Source: Clostridiales bacterium
GTDB taxonomy: Bacteria > Bacillota > Clostridia > Peptostreptococcales > Anaerovoracaceae
DNA: 64,000 nt
Direction: 5' to 3'
Assembly: GCA_015058155.1 (NCBI GenBank)
Contig: SVCW01000003.1
Span: forward strand, 1-64,000
Shown here: positions 44,539-53,526 of the stretch, one piece after another
How the letters are laid out: the number at the start of each line of letters is the position of its first letter
Numbering within the stretch: position 1 is the stretch's first letter
Position numbers and translations under genes: made by a program
Notes under the pieces: model-generated
What the model was told of the DNA's origin: nothing
Seen by the model: only the letters and a program-made list of their open reading frames with translations
Database searches by the model: none

Positions 44539-45543
44539 CTAGTAGAAATATTTTGATGTATAATTTGTGCCGTCTCCTATGTATTTCATGATTTCAGCAC
44601 TTTCCTTCGCACTTGATGCAAATGTCGGATCCATTCTCTGCCATGCAGAACCATTGAAGTAAATCACGCCGTCAACCCAGCCTGTCTCTTCTGAATATAC
44701 GCTTATCCATGCGTGATAAGCCGATCCTGCATAACCTACTACAAGTTTACAAGGCACACCCTGGCTTCTCAACATTCCTGTCATGAGAGCTGCATAGTCA
44801 AAACAGATTCCGCTCTTCTTTTCAAGAACGCTGTCGAGCACAGGAAGGTATCCGCTCTTTACAGTAGCTGCAAGCTGCTTATCGTATGTTGTATTTCTTA
44901 CAACATAATTATATACAGCCTCTACCTTCTTCAGATTATCATCGAGTCCGTAAGTAAGTTCTGCCGCTTTCTTCACTGTATTCGGTGCTGCATCATAATC
45001 AACATACTGATTTGAGTGAAGGAATGGTGCAAATTCATCAGTGAGTGTAACGTTTGCAGTTACTGAAAGGACTGAAGAATACTTTGTTCCTGAAACATTT
45101 TCATATACTACAACCTGATAGCTGCCGTTACCGTCAGAAAGAGGAAAAGCATCCCATTCGCCGGCTGTAAGGTTATATGTATATGTTGTCACAGGACCCT
45201 TTACCTGAGCCTTGAGTCTCTTGCTTGTTTCCTGCGTATACTTGATCATGATGTATCCGTCAGCTGTATTTGAATAGTCAATACGTGCTTTTGAATTCTC
45301 TTTCACAAGGATTCCCGGTGCAGTTACTGAAAGTACGCTTGGTAAAGCTGCCGGAGCTTCCGAAAGTGCCACAGCCTCTTCTTCAATATTCACTTCTGCA
45401 ATTTCAACCGTATCCGCTACAAGATACTCAGGCCCCTGCTGCTCTCCGCCGATGTCACCGCCGCCTCCGCAACCTGTTGTAATGCCCGAAAGCATCATGC
45501 AAACAAGTATCCATGCACAGATTTTTCTTTTGTTTTTCTGCAT
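44539..45543 (-). CDS. Transglutaminase-like domain lipoprotein
   Basis: 334 residues with a lipoprotein signal peptide (Lys/Arg start, hydrophobic core, lipobox ITTGC with C25), an Ig-like middle region and a C-terminal transglutaminase-like domain. The probable Cys-His-Asp triad is C247 (GICFDYA), H277 (YHAWISVY) and D305 (RMDPTF). It could act as a protease or crosslinking enzyme at the cell surface. Divergent from the SARP gene and next to the sortase/adhesin module, but it has no TGTRACC box. Confidence 0.88.
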   Translation of the reverse strand: MQKNKRKICAWILVCMMLSGITTGCGGGGDIGGEQQGPEYLVADTVEIAEVNIEEEAVALSEAPAALPSVLSVTAPGILVKENSKARIDYSNTADGYIMIKYTQETSKRLKAQVKGPVTTYTYNLTAGEWDAFPLSDGNGSYQVVVYENVSGTKYSSVLSVTANVTLTDEFAPFLHSNQYVDYDAAPNTVKKAAELTYGLDDNLKKVEAVYNYVVRNTTYDKQLAATVKSGYLPVLDSVLEKKSGICFDYAALMTGMLRSQGVPCKLVVGYAGSAYHAWISVYSEETGWVDGVIYFNGSAWQRMDPTFASSAKESAEIMKYIGDGTNYTSKYFY

Positions 45544-45616
45544 CAGATCACCTCTTTCAAAAATAATATATCATTCAAAATTATATAATCAAATAAAAAT
45601 ATTTCACTTAAGTCGA

Positions 45617-45645
45617 TTGAATCATTACGGATATAGTGCTACACT
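45617..45645 (+). promoter_or_regulatory. Possible promoter of the SARP-type regulator
   Basis: TTGAAT (45617-45622), 17-nt spacer, TACACT (45640-45645), ending 22 nt before the ATG. No TGTRACC pair here, so autoregulation by the same box is not indicated. Confidence 0.45.
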
Positions 45646-45667
45646 AAAACGTGAAAGGAGCGTAACC

Positions 45668-46879
45668 ATGAACAAAACCGATGAAATCATAGTAAATATG
45701 CTCGGCGATTTTTCAATCAGCTGGCACGGAAACACTATATACGACACTGACAACCGTATGCGTAAGATATGGCTTCTTACTGCGTATTTTATTTATAGAA
45801 GAAATAACCGCATCACGCAGAACGCTCTTCTCGATCTTCTCTGGGACGGAGATGATGACCGTGCAAACCCTCAGGGAGCACTCAAAACCATGCTATACCG
45901 CACAAGAAATATGCTCGGTAAACTTGAGGATAATGCAGGCTATGAGCTCATTCTCAGCAAAGACGGGAACTACTCATGGAACACTTCGCTTCCTCTCGTT
46001 CTTGATGTTGAGGAATTCGAAAAAGCATATCAGAAGGGACTTTCCGCACAGAATCAGGATGAAAAGCTCGCATACTTATCAGAGGCCCTCGACCTCTACA
46101 ATGGAGATTTTCTTCCGAGACTCTCTATGGAATCATGGGTTGTTCCGATTTCAGCACACTACCACAAGGTATTTCTTGAAATCACTGACATGGTTCTCGA
46201 TATTCTTCTCAAAAATGAAGAATGGGAAAAAGCTTCCGAAATCTGTAATCGCTCACTTAAAATCGAACCTTATTCCGAAAACCTCTATGCTGCACTTATG
46301 AAGTGCCAGATTTCGCTCGACAACAAGGAAGCCGCTATCTCGACTTATGAAACACTCAGCGAAATGCTTTATTCAAATTTCGGAGTACTTCCTTCTGACG
46401 AGACACGTGCGCTCTACAGAGAAGCCAGCAAATCAGGTAATAAGCAGGCTGTAAGCCTTGACACCATAAGAGACCAGCTTCGCGAAGACAATATAGCTTC
46501 GGGTGCTCTTTTCTGCGATTATGACTTTTTCAAGGTTCTTTACCGCTCTCAGGCGAGAACTATCGCAAGAAGCGGAGATACTATACATATCGCTCTTATT
46601 TCAGTCAATCATCCCGGAAACAAAGAACTTTCCAAAAAGAGCTTTGACAAGGCCGTTGACAATCTTAAAGAGCAGATTGTTTCAAATCTTCGTCAGGGAG
46701 ATATTGTTTCACAGTGCAGCGGATCACAATTCATCATCATGCTCCCTCATGCCAACTATGAAAACAGTTGCATGGTCTGCGGACGAATCCTGCGTGCTTT
46801 CTTCAGGAAGTATCCTCATTCACCGGCTGATATCCGTTTCAATGTGCTTCCTCTTGAGCCACGCGACATCTCATTCTGA
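45668..46879 (+). CDS. SARP/BTAD transcriptional activator with degenerate GGDEF C-terminus
   Basis: 403 residues. An OmpR-like winged helix (about 7-105) is followed by a bacterial transcriptional activator domain (about 112-253, TPR-like), together the SARP layout. The C-terminal ~120 residues look like a degenerate GGDEF domain: RQGDIVSQCSGSQF (342-355) lines up with RAKDIVSRVGGDEF of the diguanylate cyclase at 56439. The catalytic GGDEF is thus SGSQF, while the inhibitory-site RxxD (R342, D345) keeps its exact spacing. I infer a c-di-GMP-binding activator without cyclase activity. The ATG has AAAGGAG upstream. Its stop directly abuts the stop of the sortase gene. It is the best candidate to bind the TGTRACC boxes. 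Confidence 0.85.
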   Translation: MNKTDEIIVNMLGDFSISWHGNTIYDTDNRMRKIWLLTAYFIYRRNNRITQNALLDLLWDGDDDRANPQGALKTMLYRTRNMLGKLEDNAGYELILSKDGNYSWNTSLPLVLDVEEFEKAYQKGLSAQNQDEKLAYLSEALDLYNGDFLPRLSMESWVVPISAHYHKVFLEITDMVLDILLKNEEWEKASEICNRSLKIEPYSENLYAALMKCQISLDNKEAAISTYETLSEMLYSNFGVLPSDETRALYREASKSGNKQAVSLDTIRDQLREDNIASGALFCDYDFFKVLYRSQARTIARSGDTIHIALISVNHPGNKELSKKSFDKAVDNLKEQIVSNLRQGDIVSQCSGSQFIIMLPHANYENSCMVCGRILRAFFRKYPHSPADIRFNVLPLEPRDISF

Positions 46880-47683
46880 CTATAAATCAACACGTACTGC
46901 CTGAACTACCCATCTTGTGTCGGATTTCACACTTGCTCCTATACAAGTTGATAAAGTAAGGATTTTACTTCCTTCACCAGGCACGATACCTGTATCAATT
47001 ACTGAACTGTTAACAGCATGATCTATAAGGTCCTGCTGTTCTTTTTTGTTTTCAAATTTAATTCTGAATGTATCCGAAGTCACATCTGTTTCATAAGCCG
47101 CAAATATCAGATATGAGTAACTACCCTCTTCATTTGATACATTTACAATCGGATTAGCTTCCCAGTAACTGATATCCTTATATTTCGCAAGGCTTCCGAA
47201 CATAGTGTTGTTGCCCATTCTGTGACCGTAGATTATCGTATTGATATCATTAAGTGTAAAACTGTTTCTGCACTCCATAAAAATTGATCCGGATGCATTT
47301 TTTGTGCCATTCCATGCTCTGTCGAGATAATAATCATTATCCGGTGACTGGAGGAGCGGGTATGACAGTTTCGTTCCCGGAATGTTTATCCAGCCGATTA
47401 CTTCGTCGTTCACTTCTCTTAATGCTTCGAAATCCATACTCGCGAATTCATCCGCATAAGGATTCACATATACTGCAGCTTCGCTTACAGCGCTGCCTGT
47501 TACTGCTGCTTCCTCAGCCTCTTCAGGAACGATTACCTCAGGCGTCATAGCAAGAGCTACTGCTTCGTCATAGATTTCTGTGGCTTCATTATATTCTGAC
47601 ACTCTATGCCATAAAACTGCTGCACTGAAGACAAAAGTCATGCAGACAAACATCAATACTGTCTTTCTGATTTTCTTTTTCAT
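46880..47683 (-). CDS. srtB: Class B sortase
   Basis: 267 residues with an N-terminal membrane anchor (about 8-27) and a sortase B domain: GWINIPGTKLSYPLLQ, H154 in IYGHRMG, catalytic C247 in LSTCIG and R257 in DTRWVVQ. It should cleave an LPXTG-like signal and attach the protein to peptidoglycan. The obvious substrate is the adjacent VPATG surface protein. AAAGGAGG precedes the ATG, and a TGTRACC-box promoter lies 25-60 nt upstream. Confidence 0.93.
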   Translation of the reverse strand: MKKKIRKTVLMFVCMTFVFSAAVLWHRVSEYNEATEIYDEAVALAMTPEVIVPEEAEEAAVTGSAVSEAAVYVNPYADEFASMDFEALREVNDEVIGWINIPGTKLSYPLLQSPDNDYYLDRAWNGTKNASGSIFMECRNSFTLNDINTIIYGHRMGNNTMFGSLAKYKDISYWEANPIVNVSNEEGSYSYLIFAAYETDVTSDTFRIKFENKKEQQDLIDHAVNSSVIDTGIVPGEGSKILTLSTCIGASVKSDTRWVVQAVRVDL

Positions 47684-47707
47684 AGCCTGTTCCTCCTTTC
47701 TAATAAT

Positions 47708-47751
47708 AAAATATCAGAAAGAGGTTACAAAACAGGTCACATTTTGAAAAA
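47708..47751 (-). promoter_or_regulatory. TGTRACC direct-repeat promoter, sortase gene (site B)
   Basis: Minus strand: TGTGACC (47735-47741), 5 nt, TGTAACC (47723-47729), 9 nt, TATTTT (47708-47713). It is preceded by TTTTTCAAAA. No -35 hexamer at the usual distance. Same layout as sites A (51931) and C (56292). Confidence 0.75.
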
Positions 47752-47778
47752 GTAGAGACAAAATTTTAACCATTAAAC

Positions 47779-47813
47779 GAGAATTCCCCCGGCAGTTTCC
47801 CGCCGGGGATCTC
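47779..47813 (-). terminator. Terminator of the surface protein gene
   Basis: CCCCGGC (47787-47793) pairs with GCCGGGG (47802-47808), extended by GAGA/TCTC-type pairs. The T-run is poor, so termination may be partial, leaving some read-through into the sortase gene. Confidence 0.6.
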
Positions 47814-47858
47814 TTACTTGCTATTTGTGTTTAGTAATATGTTTCAAGGTTTATCTTA

Positions 47859-50800
47859 CTACTGCTCATTTTCATTTTTGCGGCCTGTGAGATTGAGCCA
47901 GAGTAATGATACGCCTGATACTAACGCTACAAGTGCATAGTATGTTGTATTGTCACCTGTTGCAGGTACGTCTGCGAGAGGTACATCTTCATCGAAGAGG
48001 TCGATATCTCCGCCTCCGTCACCACCCGGAGGTGTGATTCCAGGAGTTGTTGTGATTCCAGGAGGAGTTGTTTCTTCGATTACTTCTTCGTAAGTATTAG
48101 TTACTACGATTGTTGTTCCTGAATTTCTTATGCTTGATTCATATCCGTCTGGTACGTCAACTTCCTTTACGCTCCAGTTACCGCTTCTTGAAAGCTGTGT
48201 CCAAGTGTATGTCCAGCCTTTTTCATCGCTTAATTCAACTTCCTGTCCGTACGGTCTGTTTCCGTCGTAAAGCTGAACTTCGATGCTTTCAGGTCTTACG
48301 TCAAGGCCTTCATCGCCCTGCCATACCTTTTCAACTGTTCTTGAAGTGTATCTTGGTGCTCCAGGAGGATTGTAAGTATTAACTACTACCCAGCTGTTTT
48401 CCCAGTCAAAGTTCATATTTGAATCTCTGCCATCTGCCCACTCGTTGTCATATGATACTGACCATCTTGATCCGAGTGAAAGTTCTACTACTTCGTACTT
48501 GATTGCTTCTCCAACTCCGCCTTCTCTGTTCTTGAAGAGTTCGTTGTTTTCTGCGTCAGTTGTGAATACAAACTTCCAAGGATTTTCAAGGAGTACTGAT
48601 GATCCTGTGATTCCAGGAACTGATACGTATACTGCATTTGCTTCTGCCTCTTCCTTTGTGAGGACGTATCTGTTGATTTCCTTACCATCAGCCTTGAGGA
48701 TAAATGTTACGTCTGTTTCCTTACCTTCAGTATCTGCACCCCAGATTTTTTCTACAGGGATTACTACTGTTTCAGCAAAGTGAACATTTTCAAGTCCAAG
48801 GAGTGCTCCTGTTGAAGTATCTGTTACTTCTCCTGCCTCATTGTATCCAGGTACTGCGTATTCATTTCTTCCGAACATATTGATACCGGAAGCATCTCTG
48901 TATCCGAGTTCCTTAACGTATACTCCGCCAGGGTACTTATTTGAGTCGTATGTGAATGTAGCTGTGTAGATGTCGCCTGTTTCGTCAACTGTTACGTCGA
49001 GCTTGTCAGGACCTACTTCCATTTCCTTTATGTACTTATTGCTGCCTTCTTCATAGAGTCCGAAGATTACGCTATCAGGACGAACACCATCTCTGTTGCT
49101 TTCATCTACCCAGAACTTGCTGAATGTTACAGGGATAATGCTTGGTGAATAGTTGTAGTGGTTAGTAACCATTGCCCATTCTTCTGAACCGCCACCTACT
49201 GTTACTGCTGCACCTGTAGGCTGATCAGTAGTTGAGTAGCTTGTGATTCTTTCATATCCGAGTCCGTGACCAGGAAGTTCAGCATAGATTTCTTCGATTG
49301 TGTATGTTCCAGGCTGGAGATTTTCTACAGTGTATTCGTATACGAGTTCACCGTTAACTCTCTGAGGGAGATCGATAGTTTCAACTTCTTCTCCTGCAGC
49401 ATCTCTTAATACGATTCTGAAAGCACCACGCTCAAATTCTTCTTCTGAAGCTGCGCCTGTTACGTCCTTCTTAACTGTAATCTTGTTTAATGGTGTGTTT
49501 TCTACCTTTGAGAATGATCCTTCAGGGATTTCAGGATATACATCAATTACCTGATATTCATAAAGTCCAGGAGGTAACTGAGGAGGATTTTCACCCTGTG
49601 GTACATTCATTACGATTGCTGAGTCTGTCGGTACTGTTTCGCCAGGACCAGGTTCGATTGCAACGATTGTTGTAGTTGCTACCGGTACGAAATCATCAGC
49701 TGTTAATGCTGCTTTGCCTTCTACTGTTGTCACATCGTAAGCTACCTTAACCTTGTATGTGTCGCTGTTATCTTCGTATCCGAATGCAGGTGCTTCTTCA
49801 CTTAAGATGAAGTCATGGCCTGAAGGGATGTCTGTAAATTCTACGATACCTTCTTCGTCTGAAATACTAGTCTGGCTCCATGATACTGTAGCCTTTACGT
49901 CCTTGTGGCTGCATACGCTGCATCTGTCACTGTGTTCGAGTACGAACTTTGCTCCGCAGATTGGTTCACCAGTCTTTGATGAAACTTTCTGGAATGCGAA
50001 TTCTCCGAGGAAACCGTGAACTGCAGGTACTTCAAATTCGAGTTCCTTGATATCTGAAAGCTTACCGTCAACGTTTTCCTTATAAGCGAAAGTAGTCTTG
50101 CCGTTTGTTTCGTAAACACCAGTGCTGTTTACGCCTGGTTCATCTACTGTTACTTCTTTGAAGTTGTCGATTTCATTTGCGAGTCTTACTCTGTACTTAA
50201 GTGTGTATGTATATGTTCCGCTGTTGGCATTGCCTTCGAGGACATATCCTGAATCCTTAAGATCCCAGCTGATTGATTCAACGCCATTGTTTGCTGTTGT
50301 AACTAAAGCTGTGTTTTCTTCACCGTCTGCGTACTTACCGTTTAATGAAGTCTTTCCAACCTTGAGGTTGCCATCCTTGTCATAGAAACCGAGGAAGTCT
50401 ACAGTAGCCGGTGACTTAACGCTCATAGGGTCAGTTACTACCCATGAACTTTCGATTGACTGCTGGTTGATTACTTCAATCTGAGTCTTGATTGCCTTGA
50501 ATGCATCTGTAAGATTCTGAGGGTTGTCGCCATCCCAGTAGTAATTTGATGCGATTCCGAATGCGAGCCACTTCTTGAAGTTTGTGTCAGGGTTAGTTCC
50601 CTTTACAAGAGCGCCGTTTTTGATTGAATCGATCTCATACTTTTCAGTGTTTGTATCAACTACACTGAATCCAGGGTTTGTGTTGCCGTTTCTCTGAAGC
50701 TTGCTGATGTCACCTACTTCACCTACATTGATACCGATTGAGAAGATACTGATGTCTCCGCTCTTATCGCCAGCCTTGAGTGAAAGTGCGATATCTCTTG

Positions 50801-51779
50801 CTTTCTGTGCACCCTTATCACTGTAAGTTGTGCCGTACCAGCATGCATTTCCAGTCTTGCTGTCGTAGAAATATCCGTCGATAGCGCTGTTTGAAGCGAT
50901 GATTTCTACGTTACCGCTTGTCTGTGACATTCTTGAATCCATTCTTGGGTTCCAGCCTGCAACCTTGCTTGTATTGCCATCGCCGTTTGCGTATGTTGTT
51001 GGAAGACCGTCACTGATGAAGATTACATACTGGCTCATTCCGTTTACTGTGCTCTGAGCAAGAAGGTTCTGAGCGAGCTTGAGTCCGCCTTCAATGTTTG
51101 TAAAGATCTGGCTCTGTCTCTTCTGATAATATTCACCTGCTTCAGTGTAAGTTCCTGTTCTAGGATTTACAATTCCGTCGTTTGCCTTACCGAAAACATC
51201 ATTTGCTTCCTTAGCAAGAGCATCCTTTAAACTCTTTGCACTATTTGCATCTGCTGCGTCTGTCCAGCCACTGATTCTTTCAGCATCTGTGTTGAAACGA
51301 ACAATTGAGAGCATTCTCTTTGCCTGAGGATTTGCTGCTGCATCTGCGCAGAACTGATCAATAAATGCGTTTGCTGCATCTTCAGCCATCTTGTACTGTG
51401 TTCCGCCGTTGATGTTGTTATCTGAGTCAACCATTGAGTATGACATATCCATTACGATAACAACTGCTGCCGGAAGAGCCTTGTAAAGTTCTTCGATGCT
51501 GTAAGGTGCTGTTGCTGTGAGTGTGATATCGAATACATTTTCGTGGTCAGTTCCTTCGATTGTCTTACTGATTTCGACACCACCCTTTGATGTTACCCCG
51601 CCCTGATATACTATCTGGTGCTGATTAAGGGGCACTGCCGGAGCCTGAGGTTCCGGATTTGCCGGAGCTACTTCACCTGTCGCAAATACACTCATGCCTG
51701 AGAGGCTGAATAAGAGTGTAAGCGTAAGGATGAATGATAATACTTTTCTTGCTCCTTCCTTTCTTTTTTTGTTACCCAT
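47859..51779 (-). CDS. Large vWA / Cna-B sortase-anchored surface protein
   Basis: 1306 residues. A signal peptide (about 1-35) precedes a von Willebrand A domain (about 104-460) with an intact MIDAS motif (D111-x-S113-x-S115). Several Cna-B/SpaA-like beta-sandwich repeats follow (around KVSSKTGEP, ITVKKDVTG, VTFSKFWVD, IPVEKIWG, RTVEKVWQG), then a short Pro/Gly/Thr-rich stretch. The C-terminus has sorting signal VPATG (1271-1275), a hydrophobic helix and charged tail GRKNENEQ. It resembles pilus-tip or MSCRAMM-type adhesins. The ATG at 51779 has AAAGGAG 8 nt upstream. Upstream are a c-di-GMP-I riboswitch and a TGTRACC-box promoter. Confidence 0.92.
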   Translation of the reverse strand: MGNKKRKEGARKVLSFILTLTLLFSLSGMSVFATGEVAPANPEPQAPAVPLNQHQIVYQGGVTSKGGVEISKTIEGTDHENVFDITLTATAPYSIEELYKALPAAVVIVMDMSYSMVDSDNNINGGTQYKMAEDAANAFIDQFCADAAANPQAKRMLSIVRFNTDAERISGWTDAADANSAKSLKDALAKEANDVFGKANDGIVNPRTGTYTEAGEYYQKRQSQIFTNIEGGLKLAQNLLAQSTVNGMSQYVIFISDGLPTTYANGDGNTSKVAGWNPRMDSRMSQTSGNVEIIASNSAIDGYFYDSKTGNACWYGTTYSDKGAQKARDIALSLKAGDKSGDISIFSIGINVGEVGDISKLQRNGNTNPGFSVVDTNTEKYEIDSIKNGALVKGTNPDTNFKKWLAFGIASNYYWDGDNPQNLTDAFKAIKTQIEVINQQSIESSWVVTDPMSVKSPATVDFLGFYDKDGNLKVGKTSLNGKYADGEENTALVTTANNGVESISWDLKDSGYVLEGNANSGTYTYTLKYRVRLANEIDNFKEVTVDEPGVNSTGVYETNGKTTFAYKENVDGKLSDIKELEFEVPAVHGFLGEFAFQKVSSKTGEPICGAKFVLEHSDRCSVCSHKDVKATVSWSQTSISDEEGIVEFTDIPSGHDFILSEEAPAFGYEDNSDTYKVKVAYDVTTVEGKAALTADDFVPVATTTIVAIEPGPGETVPTDSAIVMNVPQGENPPQLPPGLYEYQVIDVYPEIPEGSFSKVENTPLNKITVKKDVTGAASEEEFERGAFRIVLRDAAGEEVETIDLPQRVNGELVYEYTVENLQPGTYTIEEIYAELPGHGLGYERITSYSTTDQPTGAAVTVGGGSEEWAMVTNHYNYSPSIIPVTFSKFWVDESNRDGVRPDSVIFGLYEEGSNKYIKEMEVGPDKLDVTVDETGDIYTATFTYDSNKYPGGVYVKELGYRDASGINMFGRNEYAVPGYNEAGEVTDTSTGALLGLENVHFAETVVIPVEKIWGADTEGKETDVTFILKADGKEINRYVLTKEEAEANAVYVSVPGITGSSVLLENPWKFVFTTDAENNELFKNREGGVGEAIKYEVVELSLGSRWSVSYDNEWADGRDSNMNFDWENSWVVVNTYNPPGAPRYTSRTVEKVWQGDEGLDVRPESIEVQLYDGNRPYGQEVELSDEKGWTYTWTQLSRSGNWSVKEVDVPDGYESSIRNSGTTIVVTNTYEEVIEETTPPGITTTPGITPPGGDGGGDIDLFDEDVPLADVPATGDNTTYYALVALVSGVSLLWLNLTGRKNENEQ

Positions 51780-51820
51780 ATTTCGTTCTCCTTTCAAAAT
51801 CGAAGCGAAAACAAAATACT

Positions 51821-51896
51821 GGCAGCCGGGCTGACATGGTTTCTTCTGAAACTTTAGTCCCCTAGCTTTGCGTCCTGCCCTTTCGGACAGTTTGCC
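51821..51896 (-). ncRNA. Cyclic di-GMP-I riboswitch (GEMM-I)
   Basis: The minus strand carries the class I hallmarks in order: GGCAAAC start, a stem capped by a CGAAAG (GNRA) tetraloop, GGACGCAAAGC, a CTAAAG tetraloop receptor, then CAGCCCGGCTGCC closing P1 with GGCA/TGCC. It starts about 30 nt after the predicted transcription start and ends 41 nt before the adhesin ATG. I see no strong terminator hairpin between aptamer and gene, so ON/OFF direction and mechanism are open. Confidence 0.93.
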
Positions 51897-51930
51897 ATTT
51901 TCAGACCGCTGTTTTCTTTATCTTGGCTTT

Positions 51931-51975
51931 ATTATATTTTCATACGGTTACATTACCGGTTACAGTTTGAAAAAA
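51931..51975 (-). promoter_or_regulatory. TGTRACC direct-repeat promoter, surface protein gene (site A)
   Basis: Minus strand: TGTAACC (51958-51964), 5 nt, TGTAACC (51946-51952), 9 nt, TATAAT (51931-51936). Preceded by TTTTTTCAAAC. No -35 element 17 nt upstream of the -10. The transcript would carry the c-di-GMP riboswitch. Confidence 0.8.
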
Positions 51976-51980
51976 TTTCT

Positions 51981-52019
51981 TCAAAAAATAACAAAATGCG
52001 ATTTTTTTGAAACCGCATT
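51981..52019 (-). terminator. Terminator of the pilus-like operon
   Basis: AATGCG (51995-52000) pairs with CGCATT (52014-52019), followed by TTGTTATTTTTT on the minus strand, just after the pilT stop and just before site A. Confidence 0.75.
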
Positions 52020-52029
52020 CTGTAACTTA

Positions 52030-53085
52030 TTATAAAATTCTGTCGAGCTGCGCGGGATTGTCTGCATACTCAAGCGCAACTTCTTTTGTAATTTTGCCTT
52101 CCCTGTATAAGCCTGCGATGGACTGATCCATCGATATCATTCCTTCGGCTGCACCTGTTGAAATTGCAACGTTTATCTGGTGTCCTTTGTTATCACGAAT
52201 CATGTTCTTGATTGCACCGTTTACATGCATTATTTCAAACGCAGGCACAAGTTCCCCGTCTGTTCCAGGAAGCAACTGCTGCGATACAACAGTGCGAAGC
52301 ACTGACGCGAGCTGAACTCTTATCTGATCCTGCTGAAATGCCGGAAACTCATCGATGATTCTGTCGATTGCATTGACTGCACCTTTTGTATGAAGTGTCG
52401 CAAAAATCAGATGACCTGTCTCTGCTGCCGTCATTGCAGTTCTCGTTGTCTCAAGATCTCGCATTTCACCAAGCTGTATTACATTTGGTGCCTGGCGCAG
52501 GCATGCTCTCAAAGCCGAAAGATAATCTCCTGTGTCGAGCTCGATTTCTCTCTGACTCACGATACTTTTTTTGTTTCTATGTAAATACTCAATCGGATTT
52601 TCAAGCGTGATTATGTGAAAACTTTCGTTTTCATTAATTCTGTCCACAAGACACGCCTGTGTCGTTGACTTGCCGCTTCCTGCAGTTCCTGTAAAGAGAA
52701 CCATTCCGTGTGTGAGTTCCGATAACTTCATAACTTCTTCAGGAATCATGTATTCTCTGTAATCAGGAATATCAAAAGCCACGACTCTCACTACCGCAGC
52801 AAGAGAGCCTCTCTGCTTGTATGCATTTGCACGGAATCTGGCAAGCCCCGGAACAGAAAACGAAAAGTCATCGTCTCCGCTTTTTATGTACTCGTCCATG
52901 CTTCTTCCGGCCATACTGTACATTTCAGAAATAAGCGCTTCCGTTTCCTTCGGCATCACTTTTTCTTCCGAAAGTGCGTGTATTTCTCCGTCATATTTCG
53001 CGCTTACATTTCCACCGGCTACGATAAAAATATCCGATGCCTCAAGCGAAACTGCTTCTTTTAAAATATCTGTAAGAGCTATCAT
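52030..53085 (-). CDS. pilT: PilT-type twitching/retraction ATPase
   Basis: 351-residue secretion ATPase of the PilT branch. Walker A is GTAGSGKST (132-140), the Walker B region VIQLGEMRD, followed by TAAETGHLIFATLHT and the PilT-specific AFQQDQIRVQLAS. PilT normally powers pilus retraction. No PilB extension ATPase is in the window, so this enzyme may drive both directions or work with a distant PilB. Last gene of the operon. GGAGG lies 7 nt before the ATG. Confidence 0.93.
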   Translation of the reverse strand: MIALTDILKEAVSLEASDIFIVAGGNVSAKYDGEIHALSEEKVMPKETEALISEMYSMAGRSMDEYIKSGDDDFSFSVPGLARFRANAYKQRGSLAAVVRVVAFDIPDYREYMIPEEVMKLSELTHGMVLFTGTAGSGKSTTQACLVDRINENESFHIITLENPIEYLHRNKKSIVSQREIELDTGDYLSALRACLRQAPNVIQLGEMRDLETTRTAMTAAETGHLIFATLHTKGAVNAIDRIIDEFPAFQQDQIRVQLASVLRTVVSQQLLPGTDGELVPAFEIMHVNGAIKNMIRDNKGHQINVAISTGAAEGMISMDQSIAGLYREGKITKEVALEYADNPAQLDRIL

Positions 53086-53115
53086 CTCATGCCCTCCTTA
53101 TAACATATAAAGGGG

Positions 53116-53526
53116 TTATTCTCCTCCCCACACATTCATGCTTTCATCATTCTCCCAGCTTCCTGTATAAACAGTCTGCCAGCGTTCTATAAGATAATCG
53201 CTGCCGTTTACTGTAACTTCGACCCGGAGTTCTCTTGTGTCATTTATATGGCACACATATTTATACGTATCCCCTTCGCAGGTTACATTATCAGGGATAT
53301 TGCCGCTTCTTATTTCAGAAAGAATCTTTTCAGCCTCACTATCTGCTGCGTAATACTCTTTCACACTTACTGCAGTCTTCTCAGAAAGAGCACTATCCGC
53401 ACTCGCCGATGAAACTGACAATACTGCAAATACCGTGATACATAGTATTGCAAATATGACAAGAAGCGAACTCACACCCGTTCCCATTGCGAAAACAGAT
53501 TTTTCTTCATTTCTCTTTTTACTCAA
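53116..53526 (-). CDS. Uncharacterised pilus-operon membrane protein
   Basis: 136 residues. One membrane helix near the N-terminus (about 17-40) follows a short charged cytoplasmic stretch, then a soluble region with KEYYAADSEAEKIL after it and an acidic, Trp-containing C-terminus ending in NVWGGE. The N-terminus lacks a clear prepilin-peptidase site. The reading frame overlaps the upstream pilin-like gene by 8 nt. Probably an assembly or minor-subunit protein; no known family assigned. Confidence 0.7.
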   Translation of the reverse strand: MSKKRNEEKSVFAMGTGVSSLLVIFAILCITVFAVLSVSSASADSALSEKTAVSVKEYYAADSEAEKILSEIRSGNIPDNVTCEGDTYKYVCHINDTRELRVEVTVNGSDYLIERWQTVYTGSWENDESMNVWGGE

